Counted from the stretch's first letter, positions 8,430-18,311 are shown. The stretch: DNA of 57,243 bases from Lachnospiraceae bacterium (GCA_029008035.1 JAQXIY010000040.1:1-57243); one strand, 5' to 3'. The notes: generated by a model from the sequence alone, not told the origin. Program-made: numbers and translations.

Positions 8430-9696
8430 AATATACTCCATTTGTTTCAATCTTAACATCCACACCGTCTGATGCAATCTGACGGAACACCCGCCGTTGA
8501 ATAGAAACGTCTGTCCATGCAGAGGTGTAGGTATACACTAAGGTATCCTTGTAGGATGTAATGGTGGCCTTCAGATTCTGTCCTTTGGAAAAGGACAAGA
8601 AGGAATGAAACATCTTAATGTAAGGCTCATACTCCGCTTCTACCTTAATGTTTCCAATGTTAGTCACCGTTGTGGTATTGGCCAGCGCTGACTGCGTGTA
8701 CACCAGACGCATAGCAATATTCTTTAAAAAGAGGGGCACTGCTCTGGCAATAAATAATTGTTCATTGGACACATTATAAGAAAAAATCTTCTCTAAATGC
8801 TCTTTGTTGATTTGCTGCCGCAGGCAATCATGGGTAATCTGACAAATCTCCTCAAAACTGTACTCTTCTTTCTCCGGCACAAATTCAGCAGATACCATCA
8901 CAAAGAAATTCTTAGTGGTGATGGAATCAAAATACGGACGAAGATTCACAGGAACTGCCACACGAATGGGGCGCTTGGGAGTAATATGTCTATAGTTTTC
9001 CTGATAGGTAGCCCAAATAAAGGTAGACACCAAATACTCATTGATACTGCAATTGTATTTTTTGCACACTTCCTTCAACTGGGGAATCGGCAAATAACCA
9101 TGAACCACTCCAAAGCCGTCATACTCCAGTTTCTCCCCCTTAATGAGGAACGCTCGCTTGGACCGGTACACACTCTCCGATTTCTTCTTGTAATTCTTCT
9201 TAAAGGAATCTTCTCGATTTAATGAGGTATCAGCGCTGAGCTTGTCTCCCAATTTTTCCCGAAGCTGTGGATGTGCCAGACGCAAATACTGATATGTCAG
9301 TTCCCGCAAAAATGAGATTCCTCCCATGCCATCTGTCAGCACATGGAACACTTCCAGGTTAATCCTGTTTTTAAAATAGGAAACCCGAAACATATAACTG
9401 TTATTCTTGCTCTGATGAATCAAGCGGCAAGGATAGGTGTATTCCTCCCGCACCCTAGGTGCCTTCTTACCATTCTCCTCAAAATAATACCAAAAGATAC
9501 CCTTGCGAAGCCGCAGATTAAATCCCGGAATTTTGGGCGTTACAATATCCAAGGCCTCCTGCAATAGTTCCTGCTGAACTTCTTCGTTTAACACACAGCT
9601 AATACGATAGGTATTGGTCATGCTCTCCCCTGCAATAACAGGAAAGAGATTGGCCGTGTTGTCTAGTTTGTCCCATCGAATATAATCTTTTGCCAC
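8422..9696 (-). CDS. condensation-domain-like / alcohol acetyltransferase-like protein
   Basis: A 424-aa protein of the chloramphenicol-acetyltransferase-like superfamily, which includes condensation domains, alcohol acetyltransferases and PapA-type enzymes. The diagnostic HxxxDG is present as HVLTDG (H118, D122, G123), in a context (EVFHVLTDGMGG) typical of the catalytic tunnel. No carrier-protein or adenylation domain is present or nearby, so it is not part of a normal peptide synthetase. No signal peptide. Substrate unknown; an acyl-CoA donor and an alcohol or amine acceptor are expected for the superfamily. Starts with GTG, with AGGGAGAG 7 bases upstream. It forms a two-gene unit with the overlapping DUF6320 gene. 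Confidence 0.75.
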   Translation of the reverse strand: MAKDYIRWDKLDNTANLFPVIAGESMTNTYRISCVLNEEVQQELLQEALDIVTPKIPGFNLRLRKGIFWYYFEENGKKAPRVREEYTYPCRLIHQSKNNSYMFRVSYFKNRINLEVFHVLTDGMGGISFLRELTYQYLRLAHPQLREKLGDKLSADTSLNREDSFKKNYKKKSESVYRSKRAFLIKGEKLEYDGFGVVHGYLPIPQLKEVCKKYNCSINEYLVSTFIWATYQENYRHITPKRPIRVAVPVNLRPYFDSITTKNFFVMVSAEFVPEKEEYSFEEICQITHDCLRQQINKEHLEKIFSYNVSNEQLFIARAVPLFLKNIAMRLVYTQSALANTTTVTNIGNIKVEAEYEPYIKMFHSFLSFSKGQNLKATITSYKDTLVYTYTSAWTDVSIQRRVFRQIASDGVDVKIETNGVYYE

Positions 9697-9739
9697 AATT
9701 TGACTCTCCCTCTTCTAACAATAAAGGCATTATATCAAA

Positions 9740-9774
9740 AAAACAGGTTCAAGACAAACCCTTGAACCTGTTTT
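9740..9774 (-). terminator. terminator of the purine permease gene
   Basis: A perfect 14-bp stem (arms 9740-9753 and 9761-9774, core ACAGGTTCAAG) with a 7-base loop, followed on the minus strand by a run of T. It ends the permease transcript just before the acyltransferase-like operon. Confidence 0.9.
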
Positions 9775-9794
9775 CTTATTATCTTAGTAATATC

Positions 9795-11159
9795 TTATAG
9801 GAAGATGTACTTCAAAACAAACAGAACAGCCAAGATATACATCAGTGGATGAACCTTCTTAGCCTTTCCTGCACATACATTGATAACAACGTATGAGATA
9901 ACACCAACAGAGATACCCTCAGAGATGCTGTACATCAGCGGCATTGCCAACAAGCAAAGGAATGCAGGAACTGCCTCTGTTACATCTGAGAAATCAATGT
10001 CTACAACTGCTGTAATCATAAGGAAACCAACATAAATCAATGCCGGAGCAGTTGCAAATCCAGGAATGGTTGTAAACAATGGTGCGAAGAAAATAGCAAG
10101 TAAGAACAAGAAGCCTGTTACAACAGAAGCCAAACCTGTTCTTGCTCCCTCGGATACACCTGAGGAACTTTCTACGAAAGTTGTTGTTGTTGATGTTCCG
10201 AGAACAGCACCTGCAGATGTTGCAACAGCGTCTGCCAAAAGTGCCTGCTTAATCTTTGGAAGCTTACCATCCTCATCCAGCATATCTGCCTTGTTAGCGA
10301 CACCAATCAGAGTTCCGATGGTATCAAACATATCAACGAACAAGAATGCAAAGACAATAACAATCATATCCAAGACCTTAATGCCACCGGTTGCTGCACT
10401 GCTAAAGCATGCACCAAAAGTCTCACCTAATGAGCTGAAATCCACGCTGACAATTTGAGATGGAATCAAAGAATAAAAGCCTGCCTCAACATCAACAGTG
10501 TAGATACCTGTAAGCTGGCAGATAATACCCAAAATCCATGTTGCGAAGATGCCAATAAGGAAGCTTCCCTTTACGTTCTTATGATGGAGAACTGCAATCA
10601 GGATAACGCCAACGAAGCAAAGGATTGCACAGATACCTGTTGTGTGAATCGTATCTCTGAAGTTAACAACAGTAACCTTTGTAGCCTCGCTTGAAGCAAC
10701 AAGATAACCATTCTGCAAACCGATAAATGCAACAAAAAGACCGATACCTACAGATACACCCTTCTTCAACTGCATTGGAATGGCATTGAAAATAGCCTCG
10801 CGAACATTGGTAAGTGAAAGAATGATAAAGATAATACCTTCCACAAATACTGCCAACAAAGCAAACTTCCAAGAGTAACCCATTGCACCACAAACGGTGT
10901 ATGCAAAGTAGGCATTCAATCCAAGACCCGGAGCTAATGCAAATGGATAATTAGCCATAAGCGCCATACACAAAGTACCGATAAATGCAGCCAACGCTGT
11001 TGCCATCACGATAGCGCTTGGGTTCATTCCGGACGCGGAAAGAATAGACGGATTCACAGCCAGGATATATGCCATGGTCATGAATGTTGTGAGACCACCG
11101 ATAACTTCTGTCTTGACAGTGGTATTGTTCTCACTGAGTTTGAACATTTTTTCTAACAT
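9795..11159 (-). CDS. pbuG: NCS2-family purine permease (PbuG/AzgA type)
   Basis: A cytoplasmic-membrane importer for hypoxanthine, guanine or adenine driven by the proton gradient. The 454-aa length and the motifs fit the AzgA-like branch of the NCS2 family: TTFMTMAYI near 25-33, GLGLNAYFAYT near 78-88, and the TTTFVESSSGVSEGARTG segment near 323-340. About a dozen membrane helices are evident. AGGAGG precedes the ATG. It is transcribed alone, with its own promoter and terminator. The leader contains two hairpins next to the ribosome binding site but does not match the purine riboswitch. The exact base preference cannot be told from sequence alone. Confidence 0.9.
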   Translation of the reverse strand: MLEKMFKLSENNTTVKTEVIGGLTTFMTMAYILAVNPSILSASGMNPSAIVMATALAAFIGTLCMALMANYPFALAPGLGLNAYFAYTVCGAMGYSWKFALLAVFVEGIIFIILSLTNVREAIFNAIPMQLKKGVSVGIGLFVAFIGLQNGYLVASSEATKVTVVNFRDTIHTTGICAILCFVGVILIAVLHHKNVKGSFLIGIFATWILGIICQLTGIYTVDVEAGFYSLIPSQIVSVDFSSLGETFGACFSSAATGGIKVLDMIVIVFAFLFVDMFDTIGTLIGVANKADMLDEDGKLPKIKQALLADAVATSAGAVLGTSTTTTFVESSSGVSEGARTGLASVVTGFLFLLAIFFAPLFTTIPGFATAPALIYVGFLMITAVVDIDFSDVTEAVPAFLCLLAMPLMYSISEGISVGVISYVVINVCAGKAKKVHPLMYILAVLFVLKYIFL

Positions 11160-11170
11160 TTTTTCCTCCT

Positions 11171-11209
11171 AACTCCCTTTCGTGAGTTCTCGCAAACGCG
11201 AGAGTTCGT
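11171..11209 (-). promoter_or_regulatory. structured 5' leader of the purine permease mRNA
   Basis: Two consecutive hairpins lie between the predicted transcription start (near 11221) and the ribosome binding site (AGGAGG at 11165-11170). The first is TCTCGC-GTTT-GCGAGA (11188-11203). The second is AACTC-8 nt-GAGTT (11171-11188), immediately before AGGAGG. GAACTC occurs twice, so the GAGTT arm could pair with either copy, giving mutually exclusive folds. No known riboswitch class is recognised. Confidence 0.45.
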
Positions 11210-11227
11210 TTGTTTTTTAACGAAATG

Positions 11228-11256
11228 ATTATAATCAATTACCTTATTTTTTTCAA
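11228..11256 (-). promoter_or_regulatory. sigma-A promoter of the purine permease gene
   Basis: -35 TTGAAA (11251-11256), a 17-bp spacer and a perfect -10 TATAAT (11228-11233) on the minus strand. It predicts a leader of about 60 bases. Confidence 0.75.
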
Positions 11257-11343
11257 CATTTCCAGACAAATGATATACATTTTTTTCAAATTGTATGTTA
11301 TACTTTGTTTTTGAAAACGAAAGGAAAGGACAACAGAATTGTT

Positions 11344-12810
11344 ATGAAAATCGGATTTGACAATGACAAATATCTCCATATGCAGTCAGAACACATCAAA
11401 GAACGCATTGACCGATTTGGTGATAAATTATATCTGGAATTTGGCGGAAAGCTCTACGATGACTATCACGCATCAAGAGTTCTACCGGGATTTATGCCCG
11501 ATTCTAAGCTTCGTATGTTGTTGCAATTGAAGGAACAAGCAGAAATTGTAATCGCTATTTCCGCCGGCGCCATTGCCTCCAACAAAATGAGGGGGGACTT
11601 GGGCATTACTTACGACGAAGACGCACTGCGCCTCATAGATGTTTTTCGCAGTTTCGGATTATATGTGGGAAGCGTTGCCATCACACAATATACAGGAGAA
11701 ACGGCAGCCGACGAATTCCGTCGCCGTCTGGACGACCTTGGAATTCCTTCCTATGTCTTGTATAAAATTGACGGATATCCCAGCAACATTGAGCATATCG
11801 TCAGTGATGACGGATACGGCAAGAATGATTATATTGAGACCACGCGGCCTCTGGTTGTGGTAACTGCCCCCGGACCGGGAAGCGGCAAGATGGCTACCTG
11901 TCTGTCACAGCTCTATCATGAGCACAAGCGGGGAATCTCTGCCGGATATGCCAAGTTTGAGACTTTCCCTGTGTGGAATTTGCCTCTGAAGCATCCGGTG
12001 AATATTGCTTATGAGGCTGCTACTGCAGATTTGAACGACGTGAATATGATTGACCCGTTCCATCTGGAAGCATATGGCGAGACCACCATTAATTACAACC
12101 GTGATGTAGAGATTTATCCTGTGCTCAAGGCTATGTTTGAGCGTATTTACGGTCATTGCGACTATATGTCTCCTACCGATATGGGTGTGAACATGGTAGG
12201 CAACTGCATTTGTGATGATGAAGTATGCCAGGAAGCCGGCAAGGCCGAGGTCATTCGTCGTTATTACACAGAACTTTGCAATATTAAGACAGGTAAAGGC
12301 TCCAAAGAAGCCCTCTATAAGATTGAATTGTTGATGAAGCAGGCGGGCATCTCTCCATCAGACCGCAAGGTTGCCACCTTCGCTATGGATGTGGAACAGC
12401 AAACCCACGCCCCTGCTGTTGCAGTTGAACTGGATAACGGAACTATTATTGACGGTAAGACTTCCGATTTGCTGGGACCATCTGCTGCAGTTCTGTTAAA
12501 TGTATTAAAGGAGTTAGCCGGCATTCCTCACGAGACTATGCTGATTTCTCCGGAGGCATTACAGCCAATCACCCAGTTGAAGAAAGATTATCTTGGCAGC
12601 AAGAATCCTCGTCTTCACAGCGACGAAGTGCTGGTAGCTCTTTCCATCAGCGCCAACAGCGATGCAAACGCCAAGGCAGCATTGGAACAGTTGCCTAATC
12701 TCAAGGGCCTGGATGTGCACTCTTCCGTCATGCTTAGCAGTATTGATGAGAAGATTTTCAAGAAACTGGGTATGTATCTCACCTGCGAGCCAAAGACACA
12801 GGTGTTGTAA
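11344..12810 (+). CDS. DUF1846 domain-containing protein
   Basis: A 488-aa cytosolic protein matching DUF1846 along its whole length. This conserved bacterial family of unknown function has solved structures showing a P-loop-like fold. The start MKIGFDNDKYL and the VLPGF, SAGAIASNKMRGDLG and TAPGPGSGKMATCLSQLYHE segments are hallmarks. The GPGSGK stretch (about residues 178-183) looks like a nucleotide-binding loop. The ATG at 11344 begins the family's normal N terminus, although the nearest purine-rich site (AAAGGA, 11326-11331) is unusually distant. A possible -10 TATACT lies at 11299. It diverges from the permease gene, but functional linkage is unproven. Confidence 0.88.
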   Translation: MKIGFDNDKYLHMQSEHIKERIDRFGDKLYLEFGGKLYDDYHASRVLPGFMPDSKLRMLLQLKEQAEIVIAISAGAIASNKMRGDLGITYDEDALRLIDVFRSFGLYVGSVAITQYTGETAADEFRRRLDDLGIPSYVLYKIDGYPSNIEHIVSDDGYGKNDYIETTRPLVVVTAPGPGSGKMATCLSQLYHEHKRGISAGYAKFETFPVWNLPLKHPVNIAYEAATADLNDVNMIDPFHLEAYGETTINYNRDVEIYPVLKAMFERIYGHCDYMSPTDMGVNMVGNCICDDEVCQEAGKAEVIRRYYTELCNIKTGKGSKEALYKIELLMKQAGISPSDRKVATFAMDVEQQTHAPAVAVELDNGTIIDGKTSDLLGPSAAVLLNVLKELAGIPHETMLISPEALQPITQLKKDYLGSKNPRLHSDEVLVALSISANSDANAKAALEQLPNLKGLDVHSSVMLSSIDEKIFKKLGMYLTCEPKTQVL

Positions 12811-12864
12811 GTATCCGAGTTCATACAACTGTTCTTTTATAACGACTGAAATATTGATTTTGTT

Positions 12865-12895
12865 GCGCAGTGGCAATTTGCTACTGCGCTTTTTC
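12865..12895 (+). terminator. terminator of the DUF1846 gene
   Basis: GCGCAGT (12865-12871) pairs with ACTGCGC (12883-12889) around an 11-base loop that can pair further (GC/GC), followed by TTTTT. The remaining roughly 90 bp to the convergent HD gene hold nothing recognisable. Confidence 0.88.
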
Positions 12896-12983
12896 ATTGC
12901 ATTTTGCTGATTTGGTACTCTATCATACTAAATGTAACAACTAGCGTCAGATGGCATGAATATTTTGCCGCCCAATCCGATTA

Positions 12984-13772
12984 TCATCCTAGTGCATCTA
13001 TCCCTAATTCACATCGAATTGCCTCAAAAATTTTTTGCGTCTTGGGACAACGAGACTCAAATTGCGATAACTCCTTCAGATGCCCCTGCTCTAATGCTAT
13101 TTCTCGGCTCTTGGGATAAACCAATTCAAAGAACAGTGCCATATGTCCCACCACATGATCCACCGGGGTTTTCTTCAAACTGCGCAAAACAGCGTGGTGT
13201 TCCATAAAAGCCTGCAACACTTCCGGAGTCACTTCCGAGTTGTATAGTTCTTCTGTAGTGGTGTTATATATCTCTTCCATGGGAGTCTCAAGATTCACGC
13301 GAAAGATGTCAATCTTATCTGCATCACGCAGAATATTGCAGTACATTTTTTCCTGCTCCGTTAAATCATCCGGTATGTGATACGCACTGTGATAAAGAAT
13401 GGCCTTGTAGAGAATATCATCATAGTCCGTTATCTCAATGAAATTCCGTAAAATCCCAGTTGTGGCCCCCTCTTCTCCAAACAAAATCTGTGTACTAAGC
13501 AGTGCGTGATCTATAGATTCGGAATCCACAAAGGTGTTGTACCTGGTCACCTGTTCAAACCTTCCAATATCATGCAAAAGACCACACATCCAGGCAATAA
13601 AACGTTCTTCCTCTCCAAGAGCAAGGCTTGTGGCAATCGCCTCGCAGAGTTCAGCCACCTTGTATGTATGCACTGCTTTTAGTGATATCTTTGCATCATT
13701 CATATCATAATCTGACACATAGGATGCAAATCTTTCTTTCGCTTTTCTTTTCTCTTTTGCGAATGTATTCAT
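12984..13772 (-). CDS. HD-domain phosphohydrolase
   Basis: A 262-aa soluble metal-dependent phosphohydrolase of the HD superfamily. The signature is visible as LLHDIGRFEQ (about residues 86-95), with upstream and downstream metal-binding positions in HTYKVAEL and RDADKIDIFR. Such proteins hydrolyse nucleotides or signalling phosphates, but the substrate cannot be predicted here. It is the last gene of a minus-strand operon, 13 bp after azlD. The association with an amino-acid exporter and a drug/metabolite transporter gives no firm hint about its role. Confidence 0.85.
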   Translation of the reverse strand: MNTFAKEKRKAKERFASYVSDYDMNDAKISLKAVHTYKVAELCEAIATSLALGEEERFIAWMCGLLHDIGRFEQVTRYNTFVDSESIDHALLSTQILFGEEGATTGILRNFIEITDYDDILYKAILYHSAYHIPDDLTEQEKMYCNILRDADKIDIFRVNLETPMEEIYNTTTEELYNSEVTPEVLQAFMEHHAVLRSLKKTPVDHVVGHMALFFELVYPKSREIALEQGHLKELSQFESRCPKTQKIFEAIRCELGIDALG

Positions 13773-13785
13773 ATCTCACGCTCCG

Positions 13786-14091
13786 TCACAAGAAAAACTC
13801 CAACAAAAACACAACGCCACAACAGGACACCGCCACCTGAAACAAACTGGCACCGAACCATGCCGCCACAATGCCAACAATCAATGCGATCCCACCGGCA
13901 ACGGGAGACTGTGTGGCTTCCGTAATAGCCGGAAATGTCATAACTGCCAAGGTAACATATGGCACATAATACAAAAACGACTGGATAAATTGGTTTTTGA
14001 TTTGTTTACGTATCAATGTCAATGGCAAAACACGAATGGCATAGCTGACACCGGCCATAATCAGGATATAAATGTAAATATTATGGTTCAT
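13786..14091 (-). CDS. azlD: AzlD-type branched-chain amino acid exporter small subunit
   Basis: A 101-aa protein with three to four hydrophobic helices, matching the AzlD family. It pairs with AzlC to export branched-chain amino acids and their analogues across the cytoplasmic membrane. The ATG at 14091 is preceded by AGGAGG and lies 11 bp inside the end of azlC, as is usual for this coupled pair. A longer frame to 14148 overlaps azlC further and lacks a site. Length and AzlC linkage make the call firm. Confidence 0.9.
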   Translation of the reverse strand: MNHNIYIYILIMAGVSYAIRVLPLTLIRKQIKNQFIQSFLYYVPYVTLAVMTFPAITEATQSPVAGGIALIVGIVAAWFGASLFQVAVSCCGVVFLLEFFL

Positions 14092-14830
14092 CACATACCT
14101 CCTGATGTTCTCTTGGGAATAACAATGCCGCAATAGCGGAAATTCCAACGGTAAGAATTATGGTTCTGGTTCCACTGGATATATCAGATATCACAGGTAA
14201 CACAGATGCCAAATAGCTACATAAGAAGCAGATTACAATGATTCCTGCCACCACCTTACTCTTTCTGGCTGGCGGAATGATAATTGCTAAAAACATACCA
14301 TACAGAGCCACGCTAAGAGCACTTACCAGACGCAGCGGAAGGATATTCCCTGCCAGACATCCCAACGCCGTTCCAGTAGCCCAACAAGGTGCCGCAATAG
14401 CAATCGAGCCATAAGTATAATTTGGATTTAAGAAATCGCTCCTGCTTACAGATATAGCAAAAATCTCATCTGTCACATCATATCCAACAATCATGCGATG
14501 CACCAGAGAAGTCCCTTGCTTAAACTTTTGACTGAGGGCGCAGCTCATCAGCAAGTATCTGGCGTTGGCAATCAGTGTGATAATAGCCACCTCCAGATAT
14601 GAAGCCTGCACCATAATTAAAGAAAATGCTGCATACTCTCCTGCAGAGGCATTGCACAACAGGCTGGCCAGAAAACTCTGAAGGGGATTCAGTCCCGCTT
14701 TCTTTGCAAGAATACCCAGAGAGAAGGAAACAGCAAAATATCCCAAGCCAATGGGGATTCCATCTTTAAACCCTTGGCAAAATTCACTTCTATTATTCTG
14801 TTGACCTAAAGAATACTCACCTTTTTTCAT
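14081..14830 (-). CDS. azlC: AzlC-type branched-chain amino acid exporter large subunit
   Basis: A 249-aa membrane protein with a FKDGIPIGLGYFAVSFSLG start typical of AzlC, and six to eight helices. With AzlD it forms an exporter of leucine, isoleucine and valine (LIV-E family). Its start codon overlaps the stop of the upstream EamA gene as ATGA, so translation is coupled. The order EamA-azlC-azlD-HD, with overlaps or gaps below 15 bp, makes a four-gene operon driven from the promoter at 15832-15860. Confidence 0.93.
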   Translation of the reverse strand: MKKGEYSLGQQNNRSEFCQGFKDGIPIGLGYFAVSFSLGILAKKAGLNPLQSFLASLLCNASAGEYAAFSLIMVQASYLEVAIITLIANARYLLMSCALSQKFKQGTSLVHRMIVGYDVTDEIFAISVSRSDFLNPNYTYGSIAIAAPCWATGTALGCLAGNILPLRLVSALSVALYGMFLAIIIPPARKSKVVAGIIVICFLCSYLASVLPVISDISSGTRTIILTVGISAIAALLFPREHQEVCDEP

Positions 14831-15759
14831 CTTTTGTCAGCTCCCAACATATCGACAATCTGCGGCAGCATTACCGCAACAAAAATAATAACACAACCCA
14901 CAATCTCTAGCAATGTCATACGCTCTCCCAGAAGTAAAACACCAAAAACAACAGAAAAAACCGATTCCAGGCTCATAATCATGCTTCCCGTGGTAGGATT
15001 GGCATATTGCTGTCCAATCACCTGTAAGGTATATCCAATACCGCAGGAGAACAAGCCTCCATATACGATTGGCAGCCACAGTTCTGTAATCATTCCCCAC
15101 TCCGGTGTCTCAAATATCCACATAAGCAAAAGACTAATGACGCCTGTAACCAGAAATTGCGTGGCAGCCAGGATCACCCCATCACAAGACTCTATAAAGT
15201 GATCCACCACAATAATATGTAGTGCAAAAGCAAATGCGCAGAGCAATACAAAGAAATCACCTGCCGCCAAAACCAGGCCTGTCCCTTTTCCTGCCATGGT
15301 CAGGCAGTAAAACCCAATCACTCCAAGTACAACAGCTATCCACGCCATAGGCTGTACTTTTTTTCTCAGGAAAACACAGAGAATGGGCACAATCAAGATA
15401 TAGAGAGCCGTGATAAACCCTGCCTTGCTGGCATCTGTCTGAAAGTAAATTCCAAATTGTTGCAGGTTTGCCCCAAAGCATAGAACAATACCGCACCAGA
15501 TACCGCCTTTGATGGAGGATACCATGGTCTCATTTTGTGATGTGTGATCTCTGCCAGGCTGTATTTCGCCCTTGGTCCGCTTCTGCTTTTTTTGAACGAA
15601 AAAAATCATAGGAAGTAAGAACGCCCCAGCCAAAGTCATGCGAAGCCCATTATAGGTAAATGGCCCCAGTGCAGCTCCGGCTTTCTGGGCCACAAATCCC
15701 ATGCCCCACACCATAGCAGTAAGCAATAAAATTAAATTTCCTTTTAATTCTTTCTTCAT
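14827..15759 (-). CDS. EamA/DMT-family transporter
   Basis: A 310-aa inner-membrane transporter of the drug/metabolite superfamily with two EamA repeats (about residues 10-150 and 165-300), ten predicted helices and the typical LLLTAMVWGMGFVAQKAG start. A central hydrophilic insert (KKQKRTKGEIQPGRDHTSQ, about 62-80) is longer than usual. Members export amino acids or other metabolites. The ATG at 15759 aligns with the family start; an upstream ATG at 15783 is possible. It is the first gene of the azlC-azlD operon, which suggests an amino-acid efflux role, but the substrate is not determined. Confidence 0.88.
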   Translation of the reverse strand: MKKELKGNLILLLTAMVWGMGFVAQKAGAALGPFTYNGLRMTLAGAFLLPMIFFVQKKQKRTKGEIQPGRDHTSQNETMVSSIKGGIWCGIVLCFGANLQQFGIYFQTDASKAGFITALYILIVPILCVFLRKKVQPMAWIAVVLGVIGFYCLTMAGKGTGLVLAAGDFFVLLCAFAFALHIIVVDHFIESCDGVILAATQFLVTGVISLLLMWIFETPEWGMITELWLPIVYGGLFSCGIGYTLQVIGQQYANPTTGSMIMSLESVFSVVFGVLLLGERMTLLEIVGCVIIFVAVMLPQIVDMLGADKR

Positions 15760-15831
15760 TATCTTTTCTCGCCTCAAATTCATATATATCATCCGTCCGG
15801 ATCATTCTATTTTCCATACACAGCTCGCTCC

Positions 15832-15860
15832 ATCATAGCAAATTTTGGTTGTTTTGTAAA
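15832..15860 (-). promoter_or_regulatory. promoter of the EamA-azlCD-HD operon
   Basis: -35 TTTACA (15855-15860), a 17-bp spacer and an extended -10 TGC-TATGAT (15832-15837) on the minus strand, located just after the glgP terminator. Confidence 0.7.
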
Positions 15861-15875
15861 ATTGCCGGCAAAAAA

Positions 15876-15906
15876 AAGCGCAGCAACCACATAGATTGCT
15901 ACGCTT
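15876..15906 (-). terminator. terminator of glgP
   Basis: Arms AAGCGCAGCAA (15876-15886) and TTGCTACGCTT (15896-15906), with one mismatch, a 9-base loop, and a T run on the minus strand. Confidence 0.88.
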
Positions 15907-15948
15907 TAAACTCAACAAAATATCAAAGACTAAACCATTTAAATTTTA

Positions 15949-18213
15949 TTATTTCTCAACCTTCCAAATGTCTCTGTTGTACTCTTCAATGGTACGGTCA
16001 GATGAGAAGAATCCCGCATTAGCAATATTCTTCAACGCCATCTTGCTCCAAGCCTTCTTATCGCCATATGCCTTATATACTGCCTCTCTCTGCTTCTTGT
16101 AATCAGCAAAGTCAATTAAGGTCATAAACCAATCCTTGTTGAGAAGTTCGTTGTAGAGACGCTCCAAGTGTTCCTTACTTCCCACCGCCATCATCTTGTC
16201 ACCTACAATAAAGTCAACAGCAGCCTTAATTTCAGGATCATTGTCGTAGTAATCTTTTGAAACATAGTCAGCCTTAGCATAATGCTCAATGATTTCGTCA
16301 CTGGATTTTCCAAAGATAAAGATGTTATCCTCTCCAACCAGTTCGGCGATTTCCACATTAGCGCCATCCATAGTACCAAGGGTTACAGCACCGTTTAACA
16401 TAAACTTCATATTGCCGGTACCGGATGCTTCCTTGGATGCCAAAGAAATCTGCTGTGAAATATCACAAGCCGGGATTAACTTCTCAGCCAAAGTCACATT
16501 ATAGTTCTCTACCATAACAACCTTCAAGTATGGACTAACCTCAGGATCCTTTTCGATAATCTCCTGCATGCAAAGGATCAAGTGGATAATATCCTTTGCA
16601 ATGGTATAAGCCGGAGCTGCCTTAGCACCGAAGATGACCGTTACCGGTTGCTCAGGAATCTTGCCACTCTTAATCTCTAAATACTTAGAGATCACATACA
16701 AGATATTCATCTGCTGACGCTTATACTCGTGAAGTCGCTTTACCTGGATATCGAAGATGGTATTCGGATTGAGTTCCAGCCCCTGTGTATCTCTCAAGTA
16801 GTTGCATACTGCTTTCTTGTTGTTCTGCTTAATCTCCCAAAGACGATCAAGTACAGCATCATCGTTCATAAACTTCTCCAAGTCTTTCAACTTGGTAGCA
16901 TCCTTCTTGTAACCGTCACCAATCAACTCTGTGATATAGGAAGCCAATTCCGGATTGCAGTGGAGAAGCCAACGACGGAACGTAATACCATTTGTCTTGT
17001 TGTTGAACTTCTCAGGGTATAACTGATAGAAGTGATTCAACTCACTGTTCTTCAAAATCTCTGTATGAAGGGCAGCAACACCATTGATGCTGAATCCATA
17101 ATGAATATCGATGTGTGCCATATGCACTCTGTTCTCATCATCGATAATTGTTACAGCATCATTGTGCTTAAACTTTCTGCGCACCTTATTATCAAGCACT
17201 TCAATAATTGGCATCAAGTGTGGAACCACCTGCTCCAAGTAATGGATTGGCCACTTCTCAAGAGCCTCTGCCAAAATGGTATGGTTGGTGTATGCACAAG
17301 TCTTAGAGACAATCTCAATTGCCTCGTCCATAGAGATTCCTCTCTCCATCAAGAGACGAATCAACTCAGGAATCACCATGGTTGGGTGAGTATCGTTAAT
17401 CTGGATTACAGCGTAGTCATACAAATCATGAAGGTTGCATCCCTTGGCAACGCACTCATCTAAAATCAACTGTGCACCATTACTTACCATGAAATACTGC
17501 TGGTAAATACGAAGCAACTGACCCTTGTCATCGCTGTCATCCGGATACAAGAACAAGGTCAAGTTTTTCTCAATATCTTCCTTGTTAAAATCAATTCCCT
17601 CTGTGACAATGTTCTCATCCACTGAGTCCAAGTCAAACAACTGCAAATGGTTGGTCTGGTTATCATAACCTGTAACATTCAACGTGTACAAACGAGATGT
17701 TACAACGAAGTCCTTAAACTTCACCTGATAATGTTTATCTGTATCAATCAGCCAACTCTGGTTGTTAATCCAAGGATTTGGTGTCTCCTTCTGTAAGTTA
17801 TGGTCAAACACCTGCTTAAACAATCCCAAATGATAGTTGATTCCAATACCATCACCATTAATGCCAAGAGTTGCAATGGAGTCCAAGAAGCAGGCTGCAA
17901 GTCTACCCAATCCACCATTTCCAAGAGATGGCTCATTCTCTACTTCCTCAATCTCACAGATATCTTTGCCATTATCTGCCAGGAGTTGGCGAACCTCATC
18001 ATAGATTCCCAGGTTAATCATGTTGTTGGATAACAATTTACCAATCAAAAACTCTGCGGAAATGTAATATACCTTTTTCTTTCCTGTGTTGCTCTCCTTT
18101 TCGGCAGCCATGCTCTGCACTACCTGCAACAAACCGCCATAAATTTCTTCGTTAGATGCCTCTTTGATGTTTTTCCCCATGACATCTGTTAATCTCTGTT
18201 CTAATTGACTCAT
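15949..18213 (-). CDS. glgP: glycogen/alpha-glucan phosphorylase
   Basis: Phosphorolyses alpha-1,4-glucans to glucose 1-phosphate. The 754-aa protein carries the N-terminal [15 protein letters not shown] segment (about 108-122) and the pyridoxal-phosphate site [14 protein letters not shown], with the cofactor lysine near residue 600. It is somewhat shorter than animal and E. coli enzymes (about 800-840 aa), which fits the clostridial type. No frameshift is seen. It is transcribed alone on the minus strand, divergent from an AraC regulator. A -10-like TATAAT (18266-18271, plus strand ATTATA) lies upstream, without a clear -35. It complements malQ and the importer in the same locus. Confidence 0.96.
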   Translation of the reverse strand: MSQLEQRLTDVMGKNIKEASNEEIYGGLLQVVQSMAAEKESNTGKKKVYYISAEFLIGKLLSNNMINLGIYDEVRQLLADNGKDICEIEEVENEPSLGNGGLGRLAACFLDSIATLGINGDGIGINYHLGLFKQVFDHNLQKETPNPWINNQSWLIDTDKHYQVKFKDFVVTSRLYTLNVTGYDNQTNHLQLFDLDSVDENIVTEGIDFNKEDIEKNLTLFLYPDDSDDKGQLLRIYQQYFMVSNGAQLILDECVAKGCNLHDLYDYAVIQINDTHPTMVIPELIRLLMERGISMDEAIEIVSKTCAYTNHTILAEALEKWPIHYLEQVVPHLMPIIEVLDNKVRRKFKHNDAVTIIDDENRVHMAHIDIHYGFSINGVAALHTEILKNSELNHFYQLYPEKFNNKTNGITFRRWLLHCNPELASYITELIGDGYKKDATKLKDLEKFMNDDAVLDRLWEIKQNNKKAVCNYLRDTQGLELNPNTIFDIQVKRLHEYKRQQMNILYVISKYLEIKSGKIPEQPVTVIFGAKAAPAYTIAKDIIHLILCMQEIIEKDPEVSPYLKVVMVENYNVTLAEKLIPACDISQQISLASKEASGTGNMKFMLNGAVTLGTMDGANVEIAELVGEDNIFIFGKSSDEIIEHYAKADYVSKDYYDNDPEIKAAVDFIVGDKMMAVGSKEHLERLYNELLNKDWFMTLIDFADYKKQREAVYKAYGDKKAWSKMALKNIANAGFFSSDRTIEEYNRDIWKVEK

Positions 18214-18311
18214 TTCTTTCCCCTTTCACAATCAATGTGTTCCATTTCATTTGTAACTTAGTATCATTATATCGTCCATCTCTCAAAAAAACTTGTAGTA
18301 TTCCCTCTTAA

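Noticed and set aside
11160-11221. Purine riboswitch upstream of the purine permease
   Set aside because: The leader is too short and lacks the conserved three-way junction core; only simple hairpins are seen.
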